The notes under the pieces: generated by a model
What the model was told of the DNA's origin: nothing
The model's input: only the letters and a program-made list of their open reading frames with translations
Databases searched by the model: none
NCBI GenBank assembly: GCA_019310485.1
Contig: JAFDEF010000010.1
Location: 25,699 to 89,698, forward strand
From: Deltaproteobacteria bacterium
GTDB lineage: Bacteria > Desulfobacterota > DSM-4660 > Desulfatiglandales > HGW-15
Length of the DNA stretch: 64,000 bases
Direction: 5' to 3'
Position numbers and translations under genes: made by a program
Shown: one piece after another, positions 8,453-17,914 of the stretch
How the letters are laid out: each line of letters begins with the position of its first letter
Position numbering within the stretch: the stretch's first letter is position 1

Positions 8453-9907
8453 TTACAGCCTGAAGCCCACATTGAGGCTGTAAGTCTTGCGGTCAAAGTC
8501 GTAGAGCCCGGCGTTTGAATCGTTGTTCAGGTATGAGAAGGAAAAGGAGGCAAAGAAGCGCTTGAAGAAGCTCTGACTCAAGACCAACGCTATCTGGCGG
8601 CGCCGGTCAGTACGGTCTATGGCGTAAAACAGGGGCCTCCCATCATAGTCCCGCCTGGCATACTGGTAGCGGAATGATAATTCGGTCATGGTGGGCAACC
8701 TGGCAAAGCATGCCAAGCCCACATAAGGGGCTTCGTAGGAGAACCTGCCGGCCTCGGCGTTATGGTTTTCAATGCCCAAACTCAGCGAGATAATGTACTT
8801 CCGGTTTGCCAGGTAAAGGTTAGGGCTGAGCTCGTAGCGGTAGTTGTAGTTGTCCAGGGGGTCATTGCGCTGCGCAAAGTAGTTTTCGCTGCTAAAGGAG
8901 AAAAACCCCCGCAGGCTAAAATGCCTTGTGAAAAAGTGCTCGTAGTTGGGGTCCAGGTGGATGGTGTAGGAGAGCTTTTCGCTGCCGAAGTCCCTTCTGG
9001 TAAAACCGAGGGGAACCTTGGCAATATCGCGGCGGCCCACCCACCAGGGGCCGGTGCTCAAATCTGCGGCCACGTAGTTGAACTTGTGGTAGTCAGTGTA
9101 GGCTCTGTAGTAGAAGCTGCCGGTGGTATTCCACATCAGTCCGTTTCTCTGGCCCACATCAAAAAGGACGTTGCCCAAAAGGTTACTCACCATGGCCTCG
9201 TCGCGCAGCTTCTGGGATTCCTTATTCAAGACCAGGGTGCCGCCCAGAACCGCAAGCTCCCTCTGGTCCGGCCCGGAGCTGACATTGTCATCCCATAGAA
9301 AGCCCTGAGAAAACCGCAGGTTCCAGAAGACCTTTCTGGTTCTCTCATTGATGGCAGCCATCAACTTGTTGATGTTCTTCTGGACAGCCGGTGGAGGGGA
9401 AACCTTCTGGACCAGCTCAAGTTGCTGCCGGGACTTTTCATACTCGCCCGCCATAAAATAGGCCACGGCCAGCTCCAGCCTCACCCGGTGAAGTGTGGGA
9501 TCTATGGCTAGCATCTTCTGGAATTTCTCAATGGCCAGCTCGACCTGGCCCACCTTCATGGCGCTTGTGCCGATCCAGAACATGATGTCCATGGTCTCGA
9601 CCTTGTCGGCTATTTCTTTAAAAATCGGGAGGGCTTGGCCGAATTTTCGGTCATAGTAGAGAGTGAGGGCCTGAGCGAGCTTCTTGTCCAGAGCCTCAAT
9701 CTCCTCCGGGCTCATCTGCCGAAGCCTCTCAATGGCCTCCTTGTTCGCCTTTTTACTGGTGATCTCACCGATGGGCCGGGCTACTTTCCTTGTCCCGGCT
9801 GTTACAGGAGCCTGGGCCATGACCCTGTTATCGGTCATTGCACAGACAAGCAAGAAGATAACAGCAAAGATTCCCCCGAACCATACGAATCTGGCGCCCA
9901 TTTCCAT
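8453..9907 (-). CDS. TPR plus outer-membrane beta-barrel protein (Slam/DUF560-like)
   Basis: A 484-residue exported protein. A hydrophobic export segment spans about residues 8-31. Residues about 60-190 hold helical TPR-like repeats (FWIGTSAMKVGQVELAIEKF, RLELAVAYFMAGEYEKSRQQ). From about 195 to the end, amphipathic beta strands with many aromatic residues finish in SLNVGFRL, a typical outer-membrane barrel C-terminus. TPR followed by a roughly 280-residue barrel matches the surface lipoprotein assembly modifier group (Slam, DUF560), which moves lipoproteins or proteins to the cell surface. The FecR-domain protein downstream is the natural candidate client or partner. Confidence 0.75.
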   Translation of the reverse strand: MEMGARFVWFGGIFAVIFLLVCAMTDNRVMAQAPVTAGTRKVARPIGEITSKKANKEAIERLRQMSPEEIEALDKKLAQALTLYYDRKFGQALPIFKEIADKVETMDIMFWIGTSAMKVGQVELAIEKFQKMLAIDPTLHRVRLELAVAYFMAGEYEKSRQQLELVQKVSPPPAVQKNINKLMAAINERTRKVFWNLRFSQGFLWDDNVSSGPDQRELAVLGGTLVLNKESQKLRDEAMVSNLLGNVLFDVGQRNGLMWNTTGSFYYRAYTDYHKFNYVAADLSTGPWWVGRRDIAKVPLGFTRRDFGSEKLSYTIHLDPNYEHFFTRHFSLRGFFSFSSENYFAQRNDPLDNYNYRYELSPNLYLANRKYIISLSLGIENHNAEAGRFSYEAPYVGLACFARLPTMTELSFRYQYARRDYDGRPLFYAIDRTDRRRQIALVLSQSFFKRFFASFSFSYLNNDSNAGLYDFDRKTYSLNVGFRL

Positions 9908-10251
9908 ACCTCACACTAGTTGGAATGCTCTGAAACCGTTAGTACTCATCGTTCGTCTGACACTTGTCGCTACCGGCAGGCCGGATAATTTCTAAGAATG
10001 TTCAGCACAGTTTTTCGTGCGCCTCTAGGCCGTTTCTACAAGGAAAAGCCATAGAGCGCTCTATACCTGGGGGCTGGTCAATAATCTAAGCAATTGATTT
10101 CTGGAGAAAAATGTGAACAAGATGCGATAAGTTACCAGATTAACTGTATAAATGTCAATAGCTAAAGTTCAATGCGCATGTGCCGTCTTGAAGATCCCCA
10201 GCCGGGGTGGTACTATGAGCTGCAGATTTTGTAGAGAAAAGGGGAATTCTT
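9908..10251. other. Divergent intergenic region, no gene seen
   Basis: This 344-base gap separates the start of the Slam-like gene (minus) from the start of the macro-domain-like gene (plus), so it should carry promoters for both. I see only a short stem (CCCCAGCCGGGG, about 10195-10208) before the plus-strand gene and no clear coding frame. I could not assign promoter boxes with confidence. Confidence 0.5.
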
Positions 10252-10824
10252 TTGGGCGAGGAGAAAAAGCCGGGGCTGAGCTTGATCCAGGGAAGGCTCA
10301 TTGAAGAAACACGCTTTGGGTCCCTGAAGATCGTGGCAGCTCCTGAAAAAGCTGCACCCTTTGATGTTCAGGCCTTTGCCTTTGAAGAAGACACTTTCCT
10401 GGTATTAAGTGCCGATACACAAATCCGGGACCCGAAAATCCCCCTAGCGCACATAATGACCCGCTTGATCGAGACACAACCCGAAGTCCCGGGCAGTGTG
10501 CTCGTACGCGGGAACAAGCCCTTAAGGTTTCTGGCAGTTATTCATGATCTCAACCAGGAGCCTTCATGGAGGGAGGAATGGATTGATGCAGCCCTGAGAG
10601 GCATTTTCAAGGAGGCGGAGCAGAGGCAACTTCGTTCAATAGCAATCCCTCTTCTCGGCACTATTCACGGATCGCTCAAAAAGGTACGCTTTGTTGAGCT
10701 TCTTAAAGGAGTTCTACAAAAAGCTTCTTTCCAACACCTTACAAGGCTCTGGCTTGTAGTGCCGCCCGGAACTTCTCACGAGGTCGTTGGGTTTCTACAA
10801 AATGGTTACAGGAAAGAAAGCTGA
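10252..10824 (+). CDS. Macro-domain-like protein
   Basis: A 190-residue protein starting at TTG, with AAAAGGGG upstream as ribosome site. The segment RSIAIPLLGTIHGSLKKVRF resembles the core of macro domains (..A.P.lGtG..G), and FEEDTFLVLSADTQIRDPKI fits the early strand region. The canonical Asn/Asp ADP-ribose-binding residues are not obvious, so ADP-ribose hydrolysis is uncertain. No signal peptide. It stands alone, convergent with the radical SAM gene at 10910-12355. Confidence 0.45.
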   Translation: MGEEKKPGLSLIQGRLIEETRFGSLKIVAAPEKAAPFDVQAFAFEEDTFLVLSADTQIRDPKIPLAHIMTRLIETQPEVPGSVLVRGNKPLRFLAVIHDLNQEPSWREEWIDAALRGIFKEAEQRQLRSIAIPLLGTIHGSLKKVRFVELLKGVLQKASFQHLTRLWLVVPPGTSHEVVGFLQNGYRKES

Positions 10825-10909
10825 TGTTGCGCTAAGGCAGAAGCCTCCTTGGGAGCAGCGACTATTTTGGCAAGAATTTCCATTTGTTAGCCAGCTTTTT
10901 CCTTTAACT

Positions 10910-12355
10910 TCATGGGTGTCCCGCGCACGCGGGCCTTCCTCTATCGAGGCTTTCCTTTTCTTTGCTGCCCGAGCCTGAAGCATCTACTCCAGCCTCTATC
11001 ATACCGAGGTATTCTTTCTTCCAGATTCGCTCTGCAAGAGCGCCGTATTCCCGGGCATAACGATCCATCACGTCTGCCTTTATGGTGTAGATCTCTTCTG
11101 CCCCCGGGTGAGTGAAGGATGGGCTGTTCTTTTTAATGACGTCTCGCATGACGTGCGGGTTGTCAATTATCATGCACGGCCGGAGATGATTCTGGTTATG
11201 GGGCTGGCGAGATCGTATGTCGCGGAAGAGCTTGCTGTTGAGCGCCTGGACCAAGGATGTGTCATGGATGTTGTCAACCGCTATGTGCGTGTAAACGCAG
11301 GGTTCCACGTCCCCCTTTGCGTTAATGTGAAAGTACTTTCTACCGGCTGCAATGCACCCATCTACGTAAGGGCCATCGTTCCAGAAATCCAGCACAAATA
11401 CGGGCTTGGTATTCCTGATTGCATGGACCCTGCGCCGCAGCAAGTCTCGCTGCTCTGGTGTAACCATGAGGGAGAAATCCGCTTTGCCGTTAACAGGGAT
11501 ATACAGGAAATACATCTGAGCCATGGAACCCAGGCCAATCATCTTGTCAATAAACTCATCAGAGCTAACCACCTCAACATTCTGCCTGGTAACCGTTGCT
11601 GATGTTCCAACAATAAGCCCTGCGCGATCAAGGTACTCAAATGCCCGCATTATGCCTCTGTAAACCCCTTTCCCGCGCCAGCTATCGGTCTCGTTTTCAT
11701 CACCTTCAATGCTCAACACAACCGCCACGTTGCCAAACTCCGCCAACCTGTCGGCCTTTTCCTGGGTAAGCAGGGTACCATTCGTATATATCTGGAAAAA
11801 GATGTCGGGGTGCCTTTCAATGAGTGTAAAAAGGTGTGGATAGAGCATTGGCTCACCTCCAAGGATTGTTACAAAGTAAATACCCAGCTCCTCGCACTCG
11901 TTTAGCAGCCTGTCTGCCACCTCAAGCGACAATTCAGCCTTCATTCCGTATCCCAGGGTGTAGCATCCCAGACAGCGCAGGTTACATTTCAACGTTGGGC
12001 TTAAAATGAGGATAAAGGGGGGCCGGAAGCCGTGGTTCTGCTCCCAGTAATCACGCTTGCGACCTCCCACGAACCAGCCATGCAGAAAAAGAGAGTAAAA
12101 AATTCGGCGCCGGTTTTCCTCGGACATTCTGTTCATGGCACGGCTAAAGAGTAGCCTTGCAGGGTGATCTTCTTTTTCCAGAAAGAAGCGAACTTTCTGG
12201 ATTGCATTTTTCACCACCGGATCTCTGGTAAGTTTCTCCGCCCATTGAGTTAACTGAATAAATCTTTCCTCAGATACAGTGCTCAGGAGGCTTACAATCT
12301 TAGATACCCCATAGTAAAACCCGCGATCCTTGAGACTCTCCCATCGTTCACTCAT
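10910..12355 (-). CDS. Radical SAM/SPASM-like enzyme (paralogue of 22418-23929)
   Basis: A 481-residue enzyme. Residues 1-110 form a helical N-terminal extension. The SAM-cluster motif is PTLKCNLRCLGCY (CxxxCxxC), followed by GIYFVTILGGEPM, FFQIYTNGTLL, AVVLSIEGDENETD and SATVTRQNVEVV. C-terminal cysteines (DGCIAAGR, VEPCVYTH, RPCMIID) suggest an auxiliary cluster. It shares order and wording with the protein at 22418-23929 (ISVEGFEEKTD, GCLAGGR, MPCVF), so the two are one family. Substrate unknown. A divergent lipid kinase gene starts 517 bases away across element A1. The last 25 residues are Gly/Ser/Lys-rich and look non-conserved. Confidence 0.85.
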   Translation of the reverse strand: MSERWESLKDRGFYYGVSKIVSLLSTVSEERFIQLTQWAEKLTRDPVVKNAIQKVRFFLEKEDHPARLLFSRAMNRMSEENRRRIFYSLFLHGWFVGGRKRDYWEQNHGFRPPFILILSPTLKCNLRCLGCYTLGYGMKAELSLEVADRLLNECEELGIYFVTILGGEPMLYPHLFTLIERHPDIFFQIYTNGTLLTQEKADRLAEFGNVAVVLSIEGDENETDSWRGKGVYRGIMRAFEYLDRAGLIVGTSATVTRQNVEVVSSDEFIDKMIGLGSMAQMYFLYIPVNGKADFSLMVTPEQRDLLRRRVHAIRNTKPVFVLDFWNDGPYVDGCIAAGRKYFHINAKGDVEPCVYTHIAVDNIHDTSLVQALNSKLFRDIRSRQPHNQNHLRPCMIIDNPHVMRDVIKKNSPSFTHPGAEEIYTIKADVMDRYAREYGALAERIWKKEYLGMIEAGVDASGSGSKEKESLDRGRPACAGHP

Positions 12356-12871
12356 AGCTCACCCCTTTCCTGATTAATCAACTACCCTATAGCCAGATCA
12401 AAGGAAAATGACGAAAGCCAAAGAAACTTGAGTCGGTAAATTATACCTTAAAGGTGGGTTTTTAACAAAAAAAACTCCTTACTGCAACAAAAAAGAGCGT
12501 TAAATATCCCTCACTATCTAATAGAAAAGGCAAGGCTCTTGAGATTAAGTTGACATATCGTCTAGGCATGATGATAATTGACTACCCCGCCGCAAGCGGA
12601 CGGGGTATCAATCGGAAATTTTCTCAACGCCCCAAGGGGCGGGGAATTGAACCCTCGTCCGCCTCTGGCGGATTAAAATCATTCAGGGGTTTCATATTTG
12701 CTGGCTTCAGCAGGCTATTTATGAATAAAAATATGTGCACACCGCCCCAGGTTCCTCTCTGAGAGTTTCTTGGGCATGCTGCAGAATAAAGCAAGGCACG
12801 GTCTTAGGGGGTGCCAAAAGGCTATTTGTCCTTATTTGTAGATACCTCGCTGGTTTCTATCTTGGGAGAAT
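12356..12871. other. Divergent intergenic region containing element A1
   Basis: A 516-base gap between the start of a radical SAM gene (minus) and a lipid kinase gene (plus). It holds repeat element A1 at 12576-12677. Positions 12356-12560 are AT-rich and probably carry the minus-strand promoter. I see no coding frame with a plausible product. Confidence 0.5.
12576..12677 (+). repeat. Dispersed element A, copy 1
   Basis: About 102 bases. It contains three hairpins in order: TACCCCGCCGC with GCGGACGGGGTA (one bulged A), GCCCC-AA-GGGGC, and TCCGCC-TCT-GGCGGA. Between the first two lies the conserved spacer ATCAATCGGAAATTTTCT. The same layout recurs at 17145, 41024, 51068 and 53321, always on the plus strand. 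No terminal target duplication or open frame is seen. Confidence 0.9.
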
Positions 12872-13738
12872 ATGAAATACGCTATCATAACAAACCCAAG
12901 TTCGGGCAAAATGACGGCAGATCAGAAACGCTCCGCGCTTTCAAAAGCAGCCGAAGTTTTGCAGGCTGAAATTCACGGACTGGATACCACGTCACCTTCT
13001 CAATTCGCACAGTGTGCAAGGGAACTTGCCTCACGCTGCGATGTACTTGTTATTGCCGGGGGAGATGGAACTTTTTCAGATGTTATCAACGCTATTGACA
13101 CTTCTCAGACGACCATAGCCTACCTCCCCATGGGCAGCGGAAACGCTCTCAGGCATGTACTGAAGTATAAGGGAGATATGGTGTATATGTCTGTGCGTAT
13201 TAAGATGGGTAAAATTCACTACTTTGACCTTATTGAATGCGACGGAAAGAAGCTTTCTCTTTCTGCCTCAATTGGTATAGAGGGTAAAGTACTGGAGTTG
13301 CGGGAGCGCTATCGCTCCAAAAACGTGACCGGCTTTTCTTCTTACTTAAAAGCCCTTGGAGGTATATACCTAAGGCCTTACAAACGCCCCGCAGCTCAAG
13401 TCATTGTTGATGACAATGAACTTTATGTCCCCGAACTTTTCACTCTCGTGGTGGCCAAACAACCCTATTACGGGTACGGCATGAATGTTATTCCACAGGC
13501 AAGGCCGGGAGATGGCAGACTTCATGTGCTATGTTTAAATTGTCATTTTCTGAAAGCCCTGCTTGGCGGCATAACCGCATTTACTATCGGAAACAGGGTG
13601 GGGTTGTACCAGAGTGGAAAGCAGGTTCGCGTAAAGCTTGATCGCCCAATGTTATTGCAGCTCGACGGAAACCTTGCGTGGGAGGCAAAGGATTTTTCAT
13701 TTTGTGTTCTTCCCAGCGCGCTAAGAATAAAATACTAG
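12872..13738 (+). CDS. Diacylglycerol kinase family lipid kinase
   Basis: A 288-residue protein of the DAGK/NAD-kinase-like fold. The N-terminal ITNPSSGK, nucleotide-binding VIAGGDGTFSDVINA and PMGSGNALRHVL are family hallmarks, and a C-terminal beta-sandwich ends in LQLDGNLAWEAKDF. Such enzymes phosphorylate diacylglycerol, sphingoid or other lipid alcohols; the substrate here is open. The spacing GGDGT...GSGNALRH is canonical. A nearby CarS-like CDP-alcohol synthase at 19645 makes a phospholipid-head pathway plausible but not proven. Confidence 0.88.
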   Translation: MKYAIITNPSSGKMTADQKRSALSKAAEVLQAEIHGLDTTSPSQFAQCARELASRCDVLVIAGGDGTFSDVINAIDTSQTTIAYLPMGSGNALRHVLKYKGDMVYMSVRIKMGKIHYFDLIECDGKKLSLSASIGIEGKVLELRERYRSKNVTGFSSYLKALGGIYLRPYKRPAAQVIVDDNELYVPELFTLVVAKQPYYGYGMNVIPQARPGDGRLHVLCLNCHFLKALLGGITAFTIGNRVGLYQSGKQVRVKLDRPMLLQLDGNLAWEAKDFSFCVLPSALRIKY

Positions 13739-13920
13739 GCTCAGTGAGAGTCTCTGAGGGGAGGTGGGGCATTGACAAAAAATTTCAGCCCATTACTCCG
13801 CGCGCACCAGAAGCTGTGAGGCAAAAGAAAATACTTTGCGAACAGTAGTAGCGTGATACAGTGGCTCCGAGAATTTAGAAAAAAAGAGGTATGGTTAAAA
13901 GATTTAAGGAGGAGGCTTAG

Positions 13921-14448
13921 ATGATCAGAAGCTTTAATGGAAAAGAACCTAAGATTGTAAGATCTGCCTTTGTGAGCGAAGCAGCATACGTGGTGGGTGA
14001 TGTGGAAATCGGGGAACGGTCCAGCGTGTGGCCGGGCGCAGTCATAAGAGGGGACCTCGGGCGCATCACAATTGGTAAAGACAGTGCTGTTGAAGACAAC
14101 GCAGTGATCCATAGCGGCTCCCCGGCACAACCCGTTGGAGACGTGGTAATTGGTGACAGGGTCATTATCGGTCACGGGGCAGTAGTTAATTGCCGCACAA
14201 TAGGGAACAATGTTCTCATAGGAATGAACGCTACCGTGCTCCATGACGCTGAAATCGGAGACAACTGTGTAATTGGAGCAGGATGCGTGGTCGGCCAGGG
14301 GATGAAAGTACCTGATAACTCCTTCGTGGTTGGTGTGCCGGGCAAAATAAAAGCCAGCTTGAGCCCGCAGCAGGCATGGTGGACAAAGGAAGGCATTCAA
14401 GAATATGCCCACCTGGTGACCCAGTTTAGAAGAGAGGGTCTCGGATGA
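13921..14448 (+). CDS. Gamma-carbonic anhydrase family hexapeptide protein
   Basis: A 175-residue left-handed beta-helix protein with hexapeptide repeats ([52 protein letters not shown]). Metal-site histidines appear as NAVIHSG, GHGAVVN and VLHDA, the three-His pattern of the gamma-CA/YrdA/PaaY family. It may hydrate CO2 or bind acyl-CoA; many homologues have no proven activity. GGAGG stands 7 bases before the ATG. It begins a plus-strand run that continues with the aminotransferase and GTPase genes. Confidence 0.9.
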   Translation: MIRSFNGKEPKIVRSAFVSEAAYVVGDVEIGERSSVWPGAVIRGDLGRITIGKDSAVEDNAVIHSGSPAQPVGDVVIGDRVIIGHGAVVNCRTIGNNVLIGMNATVLHDAEIGDNCVIGAGCVVGQGMKVPDNSFVVGVPGKIKASLSPQQAWWTKEGIQEYAHLVTQFRREGLG

Positions 14449-14518
14449 CCTATGCATGCTTGAACCAAGAATTCCATACTTGGCTCAGAAAGATAAACTC
14501 TTTCCAAGGAGGCCTGTG

Positions 14519-15730
14519 ATGGATCAAGAGTATTACATAGGATTGGAAAATACGTTCGGTGCCCATAATTACGAGCCGCTTGACGTGGTGCTTCAGCGAG
14601 GCCAAGGGGTCTGGGTCTGGGATGTGGAAGGAAACAAGTACCTCGATTGTCTCTCCGCCTATTCCGCTGTAAACCAGGGGCACTGTCACCCCAAAATTAT
14701 AGCTGCCCTCGTGGAACAGGCCAAGAAGTTAACCTTAACTTCCAGGGCTTTCCGAAATGATCAGCTAGGCCCCTTTTACAAGGAGATTTGTGAGCTCACC
14801 TCTTCTCACAAAGTCTTGCCTATGAACAGCGGCGCCGAAGCAGTTGAGACAGTGATCAAGGCAGTGCGAAAGTGGGGATACCAGGTTAAAGGCGTACCAA
14901 GGGACGAGGCAGAGATAATAGTGTGCGAAAATAACTTTCACGGTCGCACAATTACTATTGTGGGTTTTAGCACCGATCAGCCCTCCCGTGCTGATTTTGG
15001 CCCTTTCACTCCCGGTTTCAAAATTATTCCCTTTGGCAGTGCCGAGGCGCTCCGGCAAGCAATTACACCCAACACCGTTGCGTTTCTGGTGGAACCGATC
15101 CAGGGCGAGGCCGGAGTTATCATTCCACCGGCCGGGTACTTGAAAGAGGTCAGAAAAATATGCACAGAGAACAACATAGTGTTGGTACTGGATGAAATTC
15201 AAACAGGGCTTGGCAGAACAGGTAAACTTCTTGCAGAAGAATACGAAGGGATTGAATCAGACCTTAGCCTCATTGGAAAGGCATTATCAGGGGGCTTTTA
15301 CCCTATATCAGCAGTGCTTTCAAACAAAGAAGTGCTTGGAGTGCTTCGGCCCGGTGAGCATGGAAGCACCTTTGGAGGCAACCCCCTGGCCTGTGCCATT
15401 GCGCGGGCAGCCATCAAGGTTCTGGTCGAGGAAAACATGATAGAGAATGCAGCCCTGATGGGAGACTATTTCCTGAGTGGCCTCTCCAGCATCAAGAGCC
15501 CGCTTATCAAAGAAGTTCGGGGCAGGGGTCTTATGATCGCTGTTGAGCTGTTCCCGGAAGCAGGTGGTGCAAGGAAGTTTTGTAAGAAACTTATGTCCAA
15601 GGGGCTGCTCTGCAAAGAAACCCATGAAAACACAATACGCATTTCACCCCCTCTGGTAATTAAGAAAGAAGAGGTTGACTGGGCAGTTGAAAGAATTGAA
15701 TCAGTTTTAACCACTGAGGCTGATTCTTGA
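14519..15730 (+). CDS. rocD: Ornithine-oxo-acid transaminase (class III aminotransferase)
   Basis: A 403-residue PLP enzyme expected to convert L-ornithine and 2-oxoglutarate to glutamate semialdehyde and glutamate. Features are [72 protein letters not shown] and the PLP lysine in [12 protein letters not shown]. The AYSAVNQGH and KAVRKWGY signatures favour ornithine aminotransferase over acetylornithine or GABA enzymes. ATG at 14519 is chosen over a frame opening at 14456 because AAGGAGG precedes it. Position next to the GTPase-like gene suggests amino-acid fermentation or arginine/proline metabolism. Confidence 0.88.
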   Translation: MDQEYYIGLENTFGAHNYEPLDVVLQRGQGVWVWDVEGNKYLDCLSAYSAVNQGHCHPKIIAALVEQAKKLTLTSRAFRNDQLGPFYKEICELTSSHKVLPMNSGAEAVETVIKAVRKWGYQVKGVPRDEAEIIVCENNFHGRTITIVGFSTDQPSRADFGPFTPGFKIIPFGSAEALRQAITPNTVAFLVEPIQGEAGVIIPPAGYLKEVRKICTENNIVLVLDEIQTGLGRTGKLLAEEYEGIESDLSLIGKALSGGFYPISAVLSNKEVLGVLRPGEHGSTFGGNPLACAIARAAIKVLVEENMIENAALMGDYFLSGLSSIKSPLIKEVRGRGLMIAVELFPEAGGARKFCKKLMSKGLLCKETHENTIRISPPLVIKKEEVDWAVERIESVLTTEADS

Positions 15731-15801
15731 AAAGGTTGGCTTTTGCCCCCGAATTCAACTACCATGCTCCGGACACCGCTGCCATGCAAGGAGTCAAGTT
15801 T

Positions 15802-17124
15802 ATGGAAAAGGTAATCATAATGGGAGCCGGAGGAAGGGATTTCCATAATTTCAATGTTTATTTCAAAGATAATCCCCGCTATAGGGTGATCTGCTTTACT
15901 GCTGCGCAGATTCCAAACATAGAGGGCCGCAAGTACCCACCTGAGCTCTCGGGAAAGTTCTACCCTGAAGGAATTCCGATTTTCCCTGAAAAAATTCTAA
16001 GAGACCTGATTTGCGAACATGAAGTTGACCTTGTGGCCCTTTCTTACAGCGACATCCCTCATGTTGAAGTAATGCACAAGGCTAGTGTTGCGATGGCGGA
16101 AGGAGCCGACTTTATTCTGATTGGAGCCCCCTATACTATGCTGAAATCCCAAAAGCCGGTGGTGGCGGTCTGCGCAGTGAGAACCGGTTGCGGCAAATCG
16201 CAGACGACCCGCAAGGTATGCGAAATTCTAAGGAAAAAGGATAAAAAAGTTGTCGTGGTTCGCCATCCTATGCCTTACGGGGACCTTAGAAAACAGGTAC
16301 TTCAGAGATTTTCCACTTACGAAGACTTTCTGAAACACCATTGCACGATTGAAGAAAGAGAAGAATATGAACCCATAGTGGACCTCGGGATCGTAGTCTA
16401 TGCGGGCGTGGATTACGCCAGGATTCTGAATGCTGCACAGGAGGAGGCCGACGTGATCGTATGGGATGGGGGAAATAATGATACCCCTTTTTATCGCCCG
16501 GAGGTTCATATAGTGCTTTTTGATCCCCACCGCCCTGGTCATGAATTGCTCTATTATCCAGGGGAAACCAACATGCTTATGGCAGATATTGCTATCATCA
16601 ACAAGGTTGATACAGCCCCTTCAAGAAACGTGGAAATTGTAAGAAGAAACATTGAAAAACATGCGCCACGCGCTGAAATAGTACTTGCAGAATCCCCGGT
16701 TCTCGTAAGCAGTCCTGAACGAATCCGGGGAAACCGGGTTTTGGTTGTGGAAGACGGGCCAACCCTCACACACGGTGAGATGCCTTACGGGGCAGGGGCA
16801 ATTGCGGCCAGGAAATATGGTGCAGGCGAACTTGTAGATCCGCACGAATACGCGGTCGGGACAATCAGGGAAGCATACAAGCAATATCCTCATATCGGGC
16901 CTGTGCTACCTGCAATGGGATACAGCGAAAACCAGATCCGTGACCTCCAAGATACCATCAACCGGGCTGAATGCGACCTGGTCATCTTTGCAACACCCAT
17001 CCACTTAACACGCATTGTGTCCATTGCCAGGCCTGCTATTCGCGTGCGATACGAATACCAGGATCACGGCCGCCCCTTGCTTGAAGAACTCCTCTTAGAC
17101 AAACTTGGCCCAATGAATGGATAA
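15802..17124 (+). CDS. Cyclic 2,3-diphosphoglycerate synthetase-like P-loop protein
   Basis: A 440-residue protein. It opens with a Rossmann-like segment (KVIIMGAGGRDFHNFNVYF), then a P-loop AVRTGCGKSQTTRKVCE, later VIVWDGGNNDTPF and the base-specificity motif INKVDTA. This matches the family named after the archaeal cyclic 2,3-diphosphoglycerate synthetase, whose bacterial members lie in amino-acid-degradation loci and have no settled function. The ATG at 15802, after AAGGAG, is preferred to an in-frame start overlapping rocD. Proximity to rocD suggests a role linked to ornithine; that is inference. Confidence 0.82.
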   Translation: MEKVIIMGAGGRDFHNFNVYFKDNPRYRVICFTAAQIPNIEGRKYPPELSGKFYPEGIPIFPEKILRDLICEHEVDLVALSYSDIPHVEVMHKASVAMAEGADFILIGAPYTMLKSQKPVVAVCAVRTGCGKSQTTRKVCEILRKKDKKVVVVRHPMPYGDLRKQVLQRFSTYEDFLKHHCTIEEREEYEPIVDLGIVVYAGVDYARILNAAQEEADVIVWDGGNNDTPFYRPEVHIVLFDPHRPGHELLYYPGETNMLMADIAIINKVDTAPSRNVEIVRRNIEKHAPRAEIVLAESPVLVSSPERIRGNRVLVVEDGPTLTHGEMPYGAGAIAARKYGAGELVDPHEYAVGTIREAYKQYPHIGPVLPAMGYSENQIRDLQDTINRAECDLVIFATPIHLTRIVSIARPAIRVRYEYQDHGRPLLEELLLDKLGPMNG

Positions 17125-17144
17125 GATTCTGCTATGCGGTGCCG

Positions 17145-17264
17145 AATTAACCGCCCCGCCACAAGCGGACGGGGTATCAATTGGAAATTCTCTTAACGCC
17201 CCAAAGGGCGGGGAATTGAACCCTCGTCCGCCTCTGGCGGATTAATCCGTCTCTGGCGGATTAA
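17145..17264 (+). repeat. Dispersed element A, copy 2 with duplicated 3' hairpin
   Basis: The second copy of element A, in the 281-base gap between the GTPase-like gene and the AlaX gene. The 3' hairpin unit (TCCGCCTCTGGCGGATTAA) is present twice in tandem, the second with TCCGTC, so this copy is about 120 bases long. The first hairpin reads CCCCGCCACAAGCGGACGGGG. Same orientation as the other four copies. Confidence 0.9.
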
Positions 17265-17405
17265 AATTTGAGTCACCTCCATCAAAGCTTAACAACCTTT
17301 AAGCATTGGCATTTCCTGGAGAGTGTGGTAGAAATTCGTGAAGCAGAATTAGCACGACCAGCTTAATCTTTTTGGCAAAGCAATCCCTTTGGAAAGAAAT
17401 GAAAG

Positions 17406-17861
17406 ATGAAAAAGGCAATGGATCCTCGGATGCATTCGGCTGAGCACCTTCTTAACCAGACAATGCAACGGTTATATAAATGCAACCGCTGCTTCAGCGC
17501 GCACATTGAAAAGAAAAAATCAAAATGTGATTATCACTTCGACCATGCTCTTAACAAACAAGAAATTGCCCGAATTGAAAAAATGGTAAATGAAGTAATC
17601 AAGGAAGACCTTCCTGTCAGCGAGGAGTTCCTTACAAGAGAAGAAGCGCAGAAAGCCTTTAGCCTTGATCGCCTTCCCGGCAATGTGAAAGAGATGGTTA
17701 GAATTGTTAGAATCGGTGAATACGATGCGTGCCCTTGCATTGGCCCGCATGTGAAGTCAACAAAGGAAATCGGCGAGTTTCACGTGGTCTCAGTTAGTTT
17801 TGAAAAAGGCGTTCTAAGGATTAGGTACAAACTTGACAGGCCGAAAGAAGATAGATCTTGA
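17406..17861 (+). CDS. AlaX-like tRNA-editing domain protein
   Basis: A 151-residue stand-alone editing domain of the Thr/Ala-tRNA synthetase second additional domain family. Zinc-ligand motifs are HSAEHLLNQTM (HxxxH) and CPCIGPHVKSTKEIG (CxxxH), with the expected spacing. Such proteins hydrolyse mischarged tRNA, for example Ser- or Gly-tRNA(Ala). The start MKKAMDPRMHSAEHLL is short compared with AlaX-S members, which fits this family. A GAAAGATG context precedes the ATG. It is followed by a truncated acyl-CoA dehydrogenase gene. Confidence 0.85.
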   Translation: MKKAMDPRMHSAEHLLNQTMQRLYKCNRCFSAHIEKKKSKCDYHFDHALNKQEIARIEKMVNEVIKEDLPVSEEFLTREEAQKAFSLDRLPGNVKEMVRIVRIGEYDACPCIGPHVKSTKEIGEFHVVSVSFEKGVLRIRYKLDRPKEDRS

Positions 17862-17914
17862 AACAGAAAGCCCATCTTTAGAACGGAGTTCTCCAATTCT
17901 GAGAGGAGCTCAAA

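Noticed and set aside
12576..12677. Element A as a CRISPR repeat
   Set aside because: Copies are dispersed over 40 kb with genes between them and no regular spacers, so this is not an array.
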